A stretch of 64,000 nt of DNA from Romanomermis culicivorax. Its lineage: Eukaryota; Nematoda; Enoplea; Mermithida; Mermithidae. The translations under genes were made by a program, and so were the position numbers. The notes under the pieces were generated by a model, which did no database searches, was not told the origin of the DNA, and saw nothing but the letters and a program-made list of their open reading frames with translations. The stretch covers positions 496,001-560,000 of the forward strand of contig CAWUHX010000028.1 in NCBI GenBank assembly GCA_963922205.1, written 5' to 3'. Of the stretch, positions 30,667 through 43,304 are shown in pieces. Every line of letters starts with the position of its first letter. Position 1 is the first letter of the stretch.

Positions 30667-32214
30667 GTGGAAGCTAAATTGTGGAACAAATCCTTGGCAA
30701 ATAGGATAAATGGAATCATCCTAGAAGGAGATGATTCAGAAAGGAGATTCAGAGTAAATGATACTATTGTTGATGGTTCAAAGGAAGACTTTGTATTGAG
30801 GATCTCCAATAATACAGGTTCCGGTTGCCTGATAGAACCTAATCAAGTTCTTGGCTGCTGTAACTCTGTATTTAGGGGAGAGTCAAGTGTATCAATTTTA
30901 CAGGCTGGAAATTGTGGAGAAAATAGCCTAGAGGGTATTTTAGATGCCAAGGAATCAAAATTCGATGGAGTTGTGTTTCTAGAAGCATTGTATAAATTGA
31001 CCTCTAAAGGTACCTTGTCAGAGGAACAGAAAGAGATGGCGATACAGCAACTCCTGAAATACCAGGATGTATTTAGCCTACCTCATGATCATCTGACAAG
31101 TACTCCTCGTCTAACTTGTAAAATTGACACAGGTGATGCGAATGTGGTGAAACATTACTACAGAGCTGCCATTGAAGGAGGACCATATATCAGACAACAT
31201 GAGCAGGAAACGCTGGATAAGGGACTGATAGAGCCATCCAGATTGCCCTGGGTTGCACCATTATTCCTAGTAGGGAAGAAAGATGGGTCACTCAGACCAG
31301 TTGTGGATTTCAGAGGCTTGAATGAGGTAACAAAGGATGATGGATATCCAATACCCAGAATGGATGATTATCTGGACTGTCTTAGGAGAGCAAAATTTTA
31401 AACGACTCTTGACTTCAAGTCCAGTTATTGACAAGTGACAATGGAAGAGGGCAGTAAAGAAAAGACTGCTTTCTTGTGCCAAGAAGGGTTGTTTCAGTTC
31501 AAGGTAATGCCTTTTGGACTGAAAAATGCACCAGCCAAGTTCCAGAGGATGATGAAGAGAATCTTACATCCTCATGTGTAGAAGATATGTCTAGTGTATA
31601 TAGATGATATCATAGTGTTCTCGAATATGTTTGAGGAACACATAGAAAATTTAAAGTTGGTCCTTGATTCTCTGGGGTGAGCCCAGCTTACACTTAAACT
31701 GGAAAAATGTGAATTCCTACCAAAGAAGGTTTATTTTCTTGGTCATATTTTGGATTCTAACCAAATTTCCCCCGATCCAAAAAAAGTGCAAACTATAAAA
31801 GTGTTTGAATTCCCAGACTCGGTCAAGCATATGCAAAGGTTTCTCAGAATGCTCCAATGGTGTAAAAAATTTATATCCAATTTGGCAAAGCACACAGAGC
31901 CCTTGTATAAGCTGAGGGCCGAGAAAAGGAATACATGGCTCATCACAGAGGATCACCATGAAGCATTTAATGCTTTGAAAGAAGCACTGGTTTCCACTCC
32001 ATCTCTTAGGTACCCAGTAATAGATGGCTCAGCCCAATTCATTCTACAAACCGATGCCAGTGGAACAGCATTAGGGGCTGTTCTGTATCAAGAGTCTGGA
32101 GATGATCGTTGGCTCATAGCATATAATAGCAGAGTGCTAAAAGAGGATGAGAAAAAGTGGTGTGCTACCGAAAGGGAGCACACCACTTTTTCACTGTTTA
32201 TTACTATTTATTAG
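30667..32214 (+). pseudogene. pol: Reverse transcriptase and RNase H (element 2)
   Basis: One frame holds the RT from RQHEQETLDKGLIEPSRLPW through VVDFRGLNEV and the YIDD box (near 31598) to the RNase H start LQTDASGTALGAVLYQ. At least four in-frame stops occur: TAA at the Y of the FYTTLD context (31399), TGA and TAG at conserved tryptophans (31427, 31578), and TGA near 31678. There is no frame change over more than 1.4 kb. After TEREH near 32180 the frame breaks. The TDAS residue lost in element 1 is intact here. Confidence 0.88.
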
Positions 32215-32653
32215 GGCAGAAAGTATCGATCAAGAGTGATCACAGACCACTGTTATAATGAAAGTCAACAATACAACAAATGAAAAATTGAAATGGTGGT
32301 ATGCGATCATTAGTCAATAGAACTACAAGTTAGAATACATGCCAGGTAGACAAAATGCGATGGCTGACTTTCTATCTAGAAAAGATGAGCCAGAGGATGT
32401 GGTGAAATCACCACCAAAGTGGGAAAGTATGTTCAAATCGGATGTTGTTTCTTTTGATGTCAAAGGAATAAAAGAACAGGAACAACAACAAATTTTCTTG
32501 GTGGCCGAGGAGAACAACATTTGAGAGGAGATTAAATCCCACAAGGGTGAAGAAAAGGAAGAGGATGCTGGAATTAGTCCCCAGGACAAAAGAGAGCATA
32601 CCAAAGGAGTAGAAGCAGAGGTAACCCAAAGCAAAGCTCATGTTTCGGAAAAG

Positions 32654-33950
32654 GTGTGGAAAGAAAATCAGGAAACTGATAAATCTGGGATACTTAAGGA
32701 ACACGACAATGTGCAGTGGTTGTACCCCACAAAGGAAGGAGAGTTTGATAAACCAGGAACATCAGGTGATAAAGAGATATCTATTGGCCTGATCCCAGAT
32801 GACTTGATGAGCAAACTGCAAAAAGCAGATGAAAGCTTAAAGTCAATCTGGGATAGATTAGGTGCAAATAGCACCACGAAGTATCACAGTGGGTTCCATG
32901 AAGAAAATGGTGTACTATACAGGAAAACTGATGCAGAAAGCGAAGACCAATTGGTCATAACCCCAAACCTCAGGGACTCTGTGCTGCACCAGCATCGTGG
33001 TGCTGTAATAATGACGCATCGGGGTTTCAAAAGAACACTTAGTGTCATGAAAGATCATTATTGGTGGCCTGGCATGGCAAAAGATGTCAGGGAGTGGATA
33101 AAATACTACGCTGTCTGTCAAATGGCAAGAAAGCCATCCATTCCTCTATTGATACCCATTGTGCCACAAGGTCCATTTTACATTGTATCTGTGGATATAG
33201 TAGGAATTTCGCCAATGGGAGAAAGAATGCCTTATGTTATAGTTTTTCAGGACTATTTTACAAAGTAGGTTGAAGCTGAAATGATCCCAGATCAATCAGC
33301 AAATTTAGTTGCAAATGCATTCTAAGAAGCTGTAATATTTAGACATGGAACACTGATGAACTCCTAAGTGATAACGGATCTTGTTTTACTTCAGATTTAA
33401 TGAAATCAGTCTGTGATTTATTAGAGTGTAAGAAGATCTTCACTATTGCTTACCACCCTCAGGGTAATGGTATGGTAGAGAGGTTCAACCAAATTTTAAT
33501 AAAACAGCTGAGAAAAGTCGCTATCCGTGAACCCGATAGCTGGCCAAGATATCTCAAATTGGTGGTCTTTGCTTACAATGCAACCCCACATGCAACCCCA
33601 CATGGGCATCACCATTTGCGTTGTTAAGGGGCCATGAAGCAAAATTCAGGATGAATTTGACAAAAGCTCTCCAAATAGTAAAGCTCATGAATTATGAGGC
33701 ATATAAATTCATCCTAACTGACCACTTAACCAGGCTTTATAGTATTATTGCTGAAAATATCCAGAAAGCAGCAGAAGCTATCAAAAGATATTTCAACAAG
33801 AAAATTGAAACCTCAGTTTTCAAAGAAAATGACTGGGTTCTTCTTAAAGTTGAAAAGCACAAGAAATTGGGCTTAACTTGGGAAGGGCCCTACATTATCA
33901 TGGATGTTTCGAGATAGGAAGATAACCTGATAACAATAGCACGTTATGAT
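32654..33950 (+). pseudogene. pol: Integrase (element 2)
   Basis: The zinc domain is HQHRGAVIMTHRGFKRTLSV with IKYYAVCQMA, where the first cysteine is replaced by tyrosine. The core aspartates are in VSVDIVGI and LLSDNGSCF and the glutamate in GMVERF (33470-33485). A TAG replaces the tryptophan after FQDYFTK (33268). Two frame changes lie between 33300 and 33640, one next to a small duplication of CAACCCCACATG. The C-terminal part is NDWVLLKVEKHKKLGLTWEG. Confidence 0.85.
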
Positions 33951-34466
33951 AGGCTTTTGCTGTGGCAAAAGGTTTCAGCAAGTAGGCTGAAAATTTTTGG
34001 CTACGAGACTACAAGATGCCAGAACTACACAAAAAATTGATGGTACGGTCTTATTGTACCTTTGCAATTAGCCCAAAATAGAGCGGGGCCATCAATAGTT
34101 TCGTAGCAGCAAAATCTGCCGAATCCTGTGTATTTATTTTGTATATTTAATAAATATTTATTCTAAATGTGTTTTGTAACAGTTAAAATCCGTTTCAAAT
34201 ATTTTTTGATATGTAGGATTGTGTTTTTAATGAAGTGGGGAAGAGCTTCTAAAGTGAATGACCCATTTTCATAAATTTTTCATTTTAGACATTCTTGGTT
34301 AACAATTCAAAATCATTCAAAACTTTTTCAAAGTCCTGTCCTGCGCTCGCTCTCATAATTTCAAATTTTTTCAAGAGTATTTTTTATGGAAGGATCCCCC
34401 GTAAGGTAATTTGTAGCGGCAAGGAAATAGACTGAAAATTTTTTTACATCTGTCAACTTTTCACAG

Positions 34467-34637
34467 CTACAAATCCCGTTTTAAAGAATTTTTAAAATTA
34501 CTCGGAAGGTGTACAGGCCCAAATTTCGGAAATGGGTACATGCAAAGAATGTACGCATACGTACAATGTGATGGATGATGAGGTCCAATTTGGGACGCCA
34601 CACAGATGACAAAACAATCGTTATTTTTCGGTCAACA
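34467..34637 (+). pseudogene. ORF3 exon 1 (element 2)
   Basis: It lies between the acceptor CACAG at 34466 and the donor GTAAG at 34638. The last part aligns with element 1: GTPHR, one stop, then QNNRYFSVN, against GRPQHRQDNWFFFID. The match at protein level and at both borders supports a true exon. Confidence 0.5.
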
Positions 34638-35207
34638 GTAAGATAACCATTTTATATGTTTTGAAAGTAGTTAGGTAGAGTAATGAGTGGAGGTCACACT
34701 CATCAGGGGTGTTTTTCAAGGCTATTTCTATGCCCTTTCGCGGATGAGCTACCAACTGGGAGTTGAGAAACGACACAAAAAATTAAGTAGAAGGGGTGGC
34801 AAAGTGGAACCTAGGTGATCTGAAAAAGACTTCGGTCGATTTAGGTGATCGGATTAGGGGAGGTTTGGTCATTCCTGCTTCCTCTGGTTCCCCCGAAGCA
34901 GCCAAGAAGGGGATTAGTAGGAATCAGTGGCAGAGATCAGGGTTGTGATTGATTAGCGCTGATCGAGCAGCAAAGGTGTGTTGGGTTAGAGTGGAAAACA
35001 CCTAATTTCACATATTTTGCCTATCAATTTTGGTTTCTATAAAGGGACACCCAATGTTTTGCACAAAGGTGTTAGAGTGCCTCAAAATTAAATGCTATTA
35101 GCAGGTAAAATTATGTAAAGAGTTGAGAAAGGGTTCCTCTGAAAATGCACATGAAAGAGTTATATAGTGTATTAGAGTAAAAACTTGAATTTCTCCTGGA
35201 TTTTTAG

Positions 35208-35994
35208 ACTATAACATCTGTCCAGCAATGCCGATAGCCGAGTTTTTGCCACTTTTGAGTTCTTGTCAAGCAATCCTATTGAGCCAATAACTGTTCCCAT
35301 GGGAAGTGTGGAAAGGATGGTAAAACATCTCAAAAACAGCACTTTCCAAGGCATGAACATTGTTGGCTTTGATGTGGAGAAAGTGAACAGTGAAGAGGCG
35401 AAAAAACTAGTTAGGTGGGGCAACCAGTTTAGTTAGTAGTTAGGTGGGTAGTTAGGTGGGGCAACCAAAAAAGGCAACCAGTTTGCTAGATTAGTTTCGT
35501 TCGCTCACTTAAATGGTAAAACATTCGTACTCGACTTAGCCTTGCTGCAAGAGCAAGAATGGGAAATTTTGTTGCACTTTTTATGCTCAGTGATGTTGTT
35601 AGTTGGCTACATTGTTTTAGTGGACATTGTTTCAATTGTTAATGTCCGAGGATGCGGAAAAAGCACTGATGGTCATGATTTGTCTGACGGGATTAGATGT
35701 AGCATCAAAGATGGAAATCTGGGAAGATACTATGATCTAAGCATCACAGTAAAGCAGATCATGGGAAGCAAGATTACCAAATCCAGAAAGGCAGGAATCT
35801 GCCGGGAAACATTAAGATTGAAAGGACTCTTTGCCCAAATGTATTTGGCTGATATCGGTCCTCACCAGACTGATTTTAGTCTTTTACATAATAGGCAAAG
35901 TGTGACCAAGGAGAAAGTTCCTCAGGAGATCCTGCTGTACGCTGGCATCGCTGGCAATTTTTATGGGGTCATTTCACTATGGGTACGTGATTGA
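35208..35994 (+). pseudogene. ORF3 exonuclease domain (element 2)
   Basis: Exon start after GATTTTTAG. VERMVKHLKNSTFQGMNIVG leads into exo I GFDVEKV (35355), then LLVGYIVLVDIVSI as exo II. Exo III should be the YAALDA equivalent but reads YAGIAGN, so its aspartate is gone. A local tandem duplication of GTTAGGTGGG words (35410-35470) breaks the frame. RLKGLFAQMYLADIGPHQTD aligns with element 1. This copy would lack activity. Confidence 0.75.
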
Positions 35995-36149
35995 GCTATG
36001 TGGGGGAGTTGCTAACTTTCCTCATGATATAGTTGATCTGGCTTAGATTGAAATGCTTTCATATAAATTCTATCAGTTCTACTCATATATAGTTACTGAT
36101 TATAAACTAATAACTTAAATAAATAAAACTTTGTGGGTACACCTGATAT

Positions 36150-37197
36150 AGTCATTAGGCAGCCGGAGGCAACCTATCACATGATGCACCAGGAAATGTA
36201 TGCAAGATGGGCCATGCAAGTGCAAGAAATAGGGCTGGGGCATATATCCAGGTGCTTACCACCAAGGTAAAAAATTAAAGTCCAATTCCTTTGATTATTC
36301 AAGTGATCCTGAGGATGACAAAATGATTAGGAGTGAACAGCCCTTGTCGGTCAAGGATAAGTTGTGCCTGGAGTTGGTAGAGGAAATGGCACAAGGAAAG
36401 CAGTATCAGGAGCTCACACAGCCTGCATCTTTAGTATGGTTCATAGATACAGCAAGAAAAGTTATCAAATTGCCTCAAGATCATCAAAAGCAAGCACTAC
36501 TGATGCCCTAAAAAATCATCTGGTTCATGTGCCAATTGACATTCATCCTGGAATAAGGTATTTTGATAAAGATCATTGGAAGCCTCAGCTGGTGGAGTAT
36601 GTTAAAGCATTTGAGGAAAAGCGTTTCTCAGAACTGCAAGCAGCTTGTACTTTAGTCCTGCTGGCCTTCCACATGATCTGGCCCCATAGCAGAAAGGAAC
36701 TGGATTTTGTGATGGCCGAAATGTTCAGTTACAGGTTCATCACATCATTCAGCCCAGAGCTACAGGGCAAAATAAAGGAGATTGCTTGGCGGTCAGATGA
36801 TAGGTTGACCCAATACCTGTTGTTGGCAAAAACTCTTCCAAGCATAGAGTATGATGTACCTGGAAAAGGTGCTGGAATATATGTTTGGATGAATCGATTC
36901 AGATTTATGCTCATTCGGTTAAGATTGTGTAAGGATGTGGACATGTGTGCTCTGATCCCTGGTAGTCCTGATACAATAACTACCGACAGCAAGAGCTATA
37001 GCTCAAATCCATATTATTATGTCAGGTTCTATCATATCCAGCTTGCAGTCAGAATGCCTTCATTGAGATATGGGTTGACCTGGCAAACAAAAATCAACAA
37101 GGTTGGGGATGTCTATGGTTGTATGGCAGAAAGTAGGGAGTATACTTTATCCTTCCCTACAAAGATCTTCGACTATAGACCCTTGGCCTTGGATTAA
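36150..37197 (+). pseudogene. ORF3 conserved unrecognised region (element 2)
   Basis: It starts with YHMMHQEMYARWAMQV and, after frame changes, has a 277-codon open stretch from 36364. That stretch includes MIWPHSRKE, SDDRLTQYLLLAKTLPSIE, YVWMNRFRFMLIRLR and SSNPYYYVRFYHIQ. These blocks line up with element 1 in order and spacing. No known domain is recognised. Confidence 0.65.
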
Positions 37198-38550
37198 CTA
37201 GGAATTCAGCATACTTATAGTTACAGCACTGGTGAAGGTACTATCACCAAACTAGCTGGCAAGATTTGTCCCACCAAGACTGATAGTCTGAAAGATGAAA
37301 ATGAACAGCAAGCTGGAGTGAGTGTAGTTGAAATTCTGATATTTTCAGGCCAAGAAGTCCAAATGTCAGAAAGCGAAATTTTCAGCAATGCAGTTGGACT
37401 GCCTGCTGAAGATGAATCCCAAGATGGGAGGCTTAGGGAGGACGTGACTGAACTGTCAGAAGAAGAGCAGCAGCAAGAGCAATCGGTTCTGGCAACAGAA
37501 CTGATGCAAGCTCAAACTGCTCAGAAGTAGTCCCTACTCGCAAACCAATGTCGATTGGAGGAGATATTGAGGATGGAGGAAGACGCGAAGCAAAAGATCC
37601 GACTCCAGTGCAAACAAATGAAAAAGGAACTCAAGGAAAATATGGTGATAATGAATGCTAAGATCCATAAGATGGAGGTCGAGTACTGGTTCAGGAGGAG
37701 GACACAATGGTGGAACAGAAAGCGATGGAGCAACCATGGCCAATGAAAGTGGAAGAGAATATTGCTGGCGATAAACTAGTTATTGAAGAAGACATAGTGG
37801 AAACGTCAGATTCGGAAATGATGGATAATAAATAGGTAATATCTTTTTCTACTGATGGGGCAGTTCCAGGATTGTACTCAACCAAATCTATCCAAAGTAT
37901 GAAGGAAAAAGGATGGAATGATGAGAGAATTTTGTTTATGGCTGAAAGAAAGAAGAAGATGGGATTGAAGGAGAAGGATAGAAGGGCAGTAAGGGAGCAA
38001 AAGTTGAAGCGAAAGAGGAAGACAGCAAGATGGTGACTTCTTCCCTCATATCTACCTCAACTTCCACGATCACCTCCACTTGAGGGTGTATAATAACCAG
38101 GATACCCCCTTGGAATTCAAAATGGCCTTTCAATCAGTGATGCTCAGTAGCAATCACCAGGTCAGAGTGATGGGAGCCAAAAGAAGTGCCAGTTCAGACT
38201 TGCAAAGCTCTGTTAGATTCAGTAAGCTCAAGACGGAAAAAACTGACAAAAGTTTGAAGGTTCCCGGACCTCAAGGTCAAGGTCAAGGCCAAGGAAGCCA
38301 AGAATTAGCAGCAATTACACAAGGAAAGGTGAAAAAATTGGTAACTGCGGCCGAGGCCAGTTTCAGTTCCACAACCCCAACCGGGATGGTCGTGGAGCCA
38401 TGCGTGGCAGGCCCCCCAGGTGCAAGGTAGAGGTGGCCAACATGGCCAGTGGGTATGGAGACCTTACGGAGGTCATGGAGGAGCCCATAGAGGGGCGCAA
38501 GGAGGGGGGGGGGGCTGCAACAGTAAAATAAAATTTTTGGCCCAAAAATT
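37198..38550 (+). pseudogene. ORF3 basic region and glycine-rich tail (element 2)
   Basis: Frames change several times, but GLYSTKSIQSMKEKGW, then a basic RKKKMGLKEKDRRAVREQKL stretch, [11 protein letters not shown] and a final [20 protein letters not shown] tail follow the order in element 1. The serine-threonine repeat zone of element 1 is missing. The tail ends in a poly-G tract and a TAA, followed by the shared TTGGCCCAAAA word. Confidence 0.6.
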
Positions 38551-38800
38551 CTCGTTTTTGCATTTCTTTTCAACAAAAAACACAAAAATACAAAGAAGTT
38601 ATACAAAACCACAAAAATACAAAAAAATCACAAAATACAAAATACAAAAAATACATTTTTTCTTAACTGTTGCGTGCTTTAAATTTTTATTTGTTTCTTG
38701 TACCTCACATCGCCAAAAAACAAAGTGTAAAAATTTATTTTTTCACTTAATCTGGGTTCAAAATCTCGCCTTATTTTTTCCTTTTTTTTGTTTTGCTCAA

Positions 38801-39949
38801 TCAATGATGCTGGGATATGATTCTTTCAGTGATATTCATACTAATGTACATAATATGTAAATTATTTAGAATTTTAGAGAAAATTTTGGTGGAGGTAATG
38901 TTGGGAAGGTGGCCATATCTTCACAGCCAAACAGGCAACCGGAAAGTGATAGACAGATATATGTTCTGCATCTGGCATCAATCGCGTGGTCAGACACAAA
39001 AGGTCACTGAAAGGTAGGCAACTTAAGACCCTTGGCCCTGGTGCAGATCAAATTGGGCTCAGCATACACCTACAAAGTCAAGCTGATGCTGAGTCATTGA
39101 TCCATCAGTGTCCAGACCAAGAGGTAGCACACCCAGATGGCCTTGTGGACATTCCCGTATGCCTGTTAAAAAGACTTGACCTAAGAGGGTGGTCATTCGG
39201 AAAGCTTTCCACAAGGGGGCATGATTGACCAAAAAGATTCAGAAAACTGCATTGACTGTATTAGGTCCTGAAAAGGTCCGAAATTGTCGCTGCAGAGTAA
39301 TATGATTCTTTTTAACCTCCTGTTAGTCAGTTTTGAGGCTCGAAGGATGTTGGGGATGAACATAGTCTATCTCATGGTTGCAAAGAGGTAGCCAAAGTCC
39401 CTGCATTTTGTGTGGATGCTGATTCACATAGACACTGTGCATAAAAGGCTCGGTTGTTTATGTTTTTGGTCATTCTAGTTTGTTAATTTTTATACGTAAA
39501 GAAATTGGCAGCCAGATGGACCATTTATTATATTATTATTATTGATTTTATATTTTTGTGGTGTCAACGCCCAAATACAACGTCCCCTGCATGGACATTA
39601 TTGGATATTCTTGCAGCGGAGGGAATGCAGGTAGATCCTGGCTCTCAGGAGTTCTACCCAGTGAGCAAGTCTACATTTGCAACTCAATTCTCGGCCTGCC
39701 TTCTCGGTTTGCCCTTGATTCGAAGTTACTTGAGCTCAGAGTGTTATCTGATCTTCTGCAGTTCTTTGGAACAAAAACAGTTGATCCTCTGTTGAATTGG
39801 AGACCAACCGAACTGTTGCTGACTTATTCTACCTAAGGTTTCAGCCTGATTAGGTGAATTAGCAAGTGACTGATTAGATCTACTTTTGATTCTAATCTAT
39901 TTATTATATTTCTCTATCTCAACGCAAATCTGATTTCAACACATGGTAC
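38801..39949. other. Stretch without a supported gene
   Basis: Two open segments look somewhat protein-like (39050-39228 and 39558-39836, the latter with FALDSKLLELRVLSDLLQFF), but I recognise no family and they have no partner in the window. They could be further decayed transposon sequence. Confidence 0.4.
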
Positions 39950-40670
39950 AGGTATAAATTTAAATTTTTTATGAAAATGAAACAAATATGATAAATCGGG
40001 AAACATAATCTTTTTAAAATATGTTACCTATGAATCTTAATGAAGGAGAGTGCAATTTACAGAGTAAGCTTGTTGTTAATCCTCATGACTTTCCTAAAGT
40101 TCCCCTTTTGCATAAAGTTTAATGCACAGTCAGATAAGAAAGTAAAGAAAAACAGAAGACAAGCAAATCAATAATACACCTACTTCTTGTACACATGCAT
40201 CCTGTTGATAAAGTGAAATGTTGAGTAAATTCATATTTTGTACTGATCCAAACTTTCTTGTTAGAAAAAATATAAAAACAGGTTATGAGTGCTAATTCTG
40301 TAAAAATGTACTTGTGAATCGTAATAAAGGAGAAATGCAGCTTACTGTAGGCTTGTTATAACCCTTTTAATGATAATAATTTGCATTAAGTTCCCAAATT
40401 CAATGGATAGGAATGCACCTAACATCTGTTCTTTCTATGAGAACAGTTGTTTTGTGTCTGTCTATTTGTAGACACATGAGCACGGGCTTTATCAGCAGTC
40501 ACCTGCAGAAAAAAAGGAAGGTGAGCCGTGCTTTTGCACAATGCACATTTTTTAATGGGCATTTCTACGGCTCACTGCACATGTTTTTCAAAACACAACG
40601 GTGCTTTTGCACTTAGCCCAACGTGCAATGTGCCTCCTCACCGCTCAATTTGTATATGTGTTCATGTATT
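39950..40670 (+). repeat. Repeat family A, copy 2 (one arm of a large inverted repeat)
   Basis: It contains GGAGAGTGCAATTTACAGAGTAAGC, ATCAATAATACACCTACTTCT, GTTGAGTAAATTCATATTTTG and TGCTTTTGCACAATGCACATTTTTTAA. All recur in reverse complement at 42340-43010. It has no coding capacity and ends where the minisatellite begins. Confidence 0.8.
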
Positions 40671-40676
40671 AAAGGG

Positions 40677-40967
40677 TACAGTCTCACTTTGGGGCCCATC
40701 TCATTTTGGCACACATCTGACATTGGCACTCATCTAACTTTGGCGCTGGTCTCACTTTGGTGTCCAACATTGTAGGTGCCAAAGTGAGACTGCTGTCTTA
40801 CTTTGGGGCCCGTCTCACTTTGGCGCTCATCTCTTTTCAGCACCCATTGTTTGATAATGACTTTTCTTGGATGTCCTAACCTGGCGTCCATCTCACATTG
40901 GCACATGTCTCACTTTGGCGCCTGTCTCACTTTGAGGCCCATCTCACATTGGCGCCTTATCATAGTC
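40677..40967. repeat. Minisatellite, about 18-base unit TCTCACTTTGGCGCCC
   Basis: The word TCTCACTTTGG(C/G)(G/A)C or a close variant occurs about a dozen times, with one short inverted stretch (GGTGCCAAAGTGAGA at 40776). Units vary by substitutions and small gaps. Confidence 0.85.
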
Positions 40968-42339
40968 TACTTTTCGGCATTCATGCTGATCATTTATTTA
41001 GGTGAATCATCATTCCCTGAAGGTTCAGTTTCCACCAAATTCCTCTTCCCCCTAAGAATGCTTCGAAGCTTTTTCTCGTAAGTTTCTATTCCTCAAAATT
41101 GTCCAATCCCATTGTAACCCCCAGATCCTAATTATACTTTTACTTGATCCTGAAACAATCTGTGATGGTTCACGGTCCACAGTGACGTAGTAACAAGGAA
41201 ACGATTATGATAATATAATGACAAAATAAGAATGAAGGCTAGGTTGACGATTGCTTTTCCCATCGACAATTACAATAACGCTTTTGCTTCAAATCAATCT
41301 CACATACAAGAAATCATGCTTTCATAAAATCTGACAGAATCATGCTTTGCTTCTCTTTAAATACTGCTTCTTTTAGCCACTCCCTTGGCTCGTGGGAGGT
41401 CTGTTTCTAAAATCTTCTTCCCCCAATCGCTGCTTCTTGCTTCTTCCACTTCGCTCGTTTAGCCATGCCTTCCAATGCTTTCCTGGTACTGTATGCTTTT
41501 ACATTCTCTTATGCTTGCTTCCTTGCCTACAGTGGACTTAACCACGCCGCTGTGCTTCCGTGTATGCTTCCATATCTATTTCTTCCACGTATACATGTTT
41601 TTTAGGAAACACCGCTACTGTTCTACTTGAGACTGGTGTCTGGCGGGGCTTCTACTTTTTACTGTGTGCAGGTGTGTTTACAGTTTTTACGGAGAATTAA
41701 TGTAGCTGTGGAATGTGTACTTTCGTGTAGATTCTAGGGGGCCAGCTGCCAATGTGCAAATTAATTAGAGCGCCTTTAATTGGGTCAATAATAGCTACTG
41801 GGGTGTGGGACGATCAAAATAAAGTACTTCACATAAATTTATAGGAATGTTTGGGTGTGAATTCCAGACACCCTTGAGATGATAGATTATAAGATGAATT
41901 TATATTTTAATAACGAATATCACATTGTGTACAATATGTATTTACATTAATGCGTTAGCATGTACGTTACACCATTTCCCCAAAAATTGATGAATGCTAT
42001 TTTCATATTGCATTATGTAAATTGATAATTTTCCCAGAGAACATTGTAAATTGTAGGATTTCGCATAAAATTCGCATGGTAATAAAAATCAGTGAAAAAT
42101 TAGAAAAAAATAATAAAATTATTTCAAGTTTGATATGCTTAGCCTTAATTTCGGACAGGGTAAGAGCGTCCATGTACCAAAGTGCAGTTTTTTGTTGCAC
42201 AGGCTAATTTGTCTAATAAACCAATGATCACATAGCTCAACAGCTCATTTTAAATGATTGCACCGGAATATCTGTGCAAATTCGAAAACCGTCGCTCTTC
42301 CTCCTGGGACACAAATGCACAATTCAAAATGTACAAATC
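40968..42339. other. Spacer of the inverted repeat, no gene seen
   Basis: Mixed AT-rich sequence with a pyrimidine-rich stretch at 41340-41600 (many CTTCT and GCTTCC words). It has no ORF with recognisable domains and no second copy in the window. Confidence 0.5.
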
Positions 42340-43010
42340 CAACGCTCAATGCGGAATATTGTACAAATTGAGCCGTGAGGAAGCACATTGAACATTGGGC
42401 AATGCGCAAAAGTACCGTTGTGTTTTTAAAAATAGATGCAGTGAGCGGTAGAAATGTCCGTTAAAAAATGTGCATTGTGCAAAAGCACCACTCACTTTCT
42501 TTTTTTCTCCTGGTGAGGCCTGAGAATGCCTCTGCATATATTTCTATAAATAGACACGAAACAACAATGTTTTCATAAGAGGAATGTATATTAGGTGCAT
42601 TTCTCATCACTGAATTTGATAACTTTATGCAAATTAGTATAATCGTAATGACCATAACAAGCTGCATTTCTCGTCCATCACGATTCACAAGTACATTTTT
42701 ACAAAAGTGAAACTTTTTCAACGTGTTTTATATTTTTTCTTTCAAAAAAAAGTTCATCTATGCAAAATATGAATTTACTCAACATTTCTTTATCAAAAAG
42801 CTGTCTGTGTTCGAGAAGTAGGTGTATTATTGATTGGCTTGTATTCTGTTTTTCTTTACTTTTTTGTTTGACTGTGCATTCAAATTTATGCAAAAGAGAA
42901 ACTTTAGAAAATTCAAGATGATCAATAACAAGCTTACTCTGTAAATTGCACTCTCCTCCATTGGGATTCACAAGTAACATATTTTAAAAAGATGATGTTT
43001 TGTGAATTTA
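42340..43010 (-). repeat. Repeat family A, copy 3 (second arm of the inverted repeat)
   Basis: Reverse complement of 39950-40670, with the same word order. With the first arm and a 1.7-kb spacer it forms a large imperfect palindrome. A partial fourth copy lies at 43920-44090 in plus orientation. Confidence 0.8.
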
Positions 43011-43304
43011 TCCTATTTGTTTCGTTTTCATATAAATTTTAAATTTAGACTCGTATTGTATATAAATTTCCACATCTATTTCCTTTTACAATCAGGTTGT
43101 CACTTTTTCCTTTCACATGTGCTTTGTGGGGATTTGGTTGTACTCTTTATGTTGATTTAGTTGATCTAAAATTAAGCAACGAAACGAAAAAAAGAAAGGT
43201 AAGCAAAACAAAATCAGAAAGAGAAGAAGAAACTGAGACAGGGAAAAGAAAGAAAAAAATAGAACGAAAGAAAGATGAAAAAAATGATTTGAAATATGTA
43301 ACTA

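Larger units (their letters stand above)
30365..38800 (+). mobile_element. Related retrotransposon lacking LTRs and gag (element 2)
   Basis: The gene order is the same as in element 1 from mid-protease to the end of ORF3: protease end, RT, RNase H, integrase, acceptor, ORF3 exon 1, intron, exonuclease, conserved region, basic region, glycine-rich tail and the same 3' TTGGCCCAAAA word. The 5' part (LTR, gag, protease active site) and the 3' LTR are not found. It has many in-frame stops and frame changes. It is clearly diverged from element 1, so it is an older or separate subfamily and serves as an independent witness for what is conserved. Confidence 0.88.
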
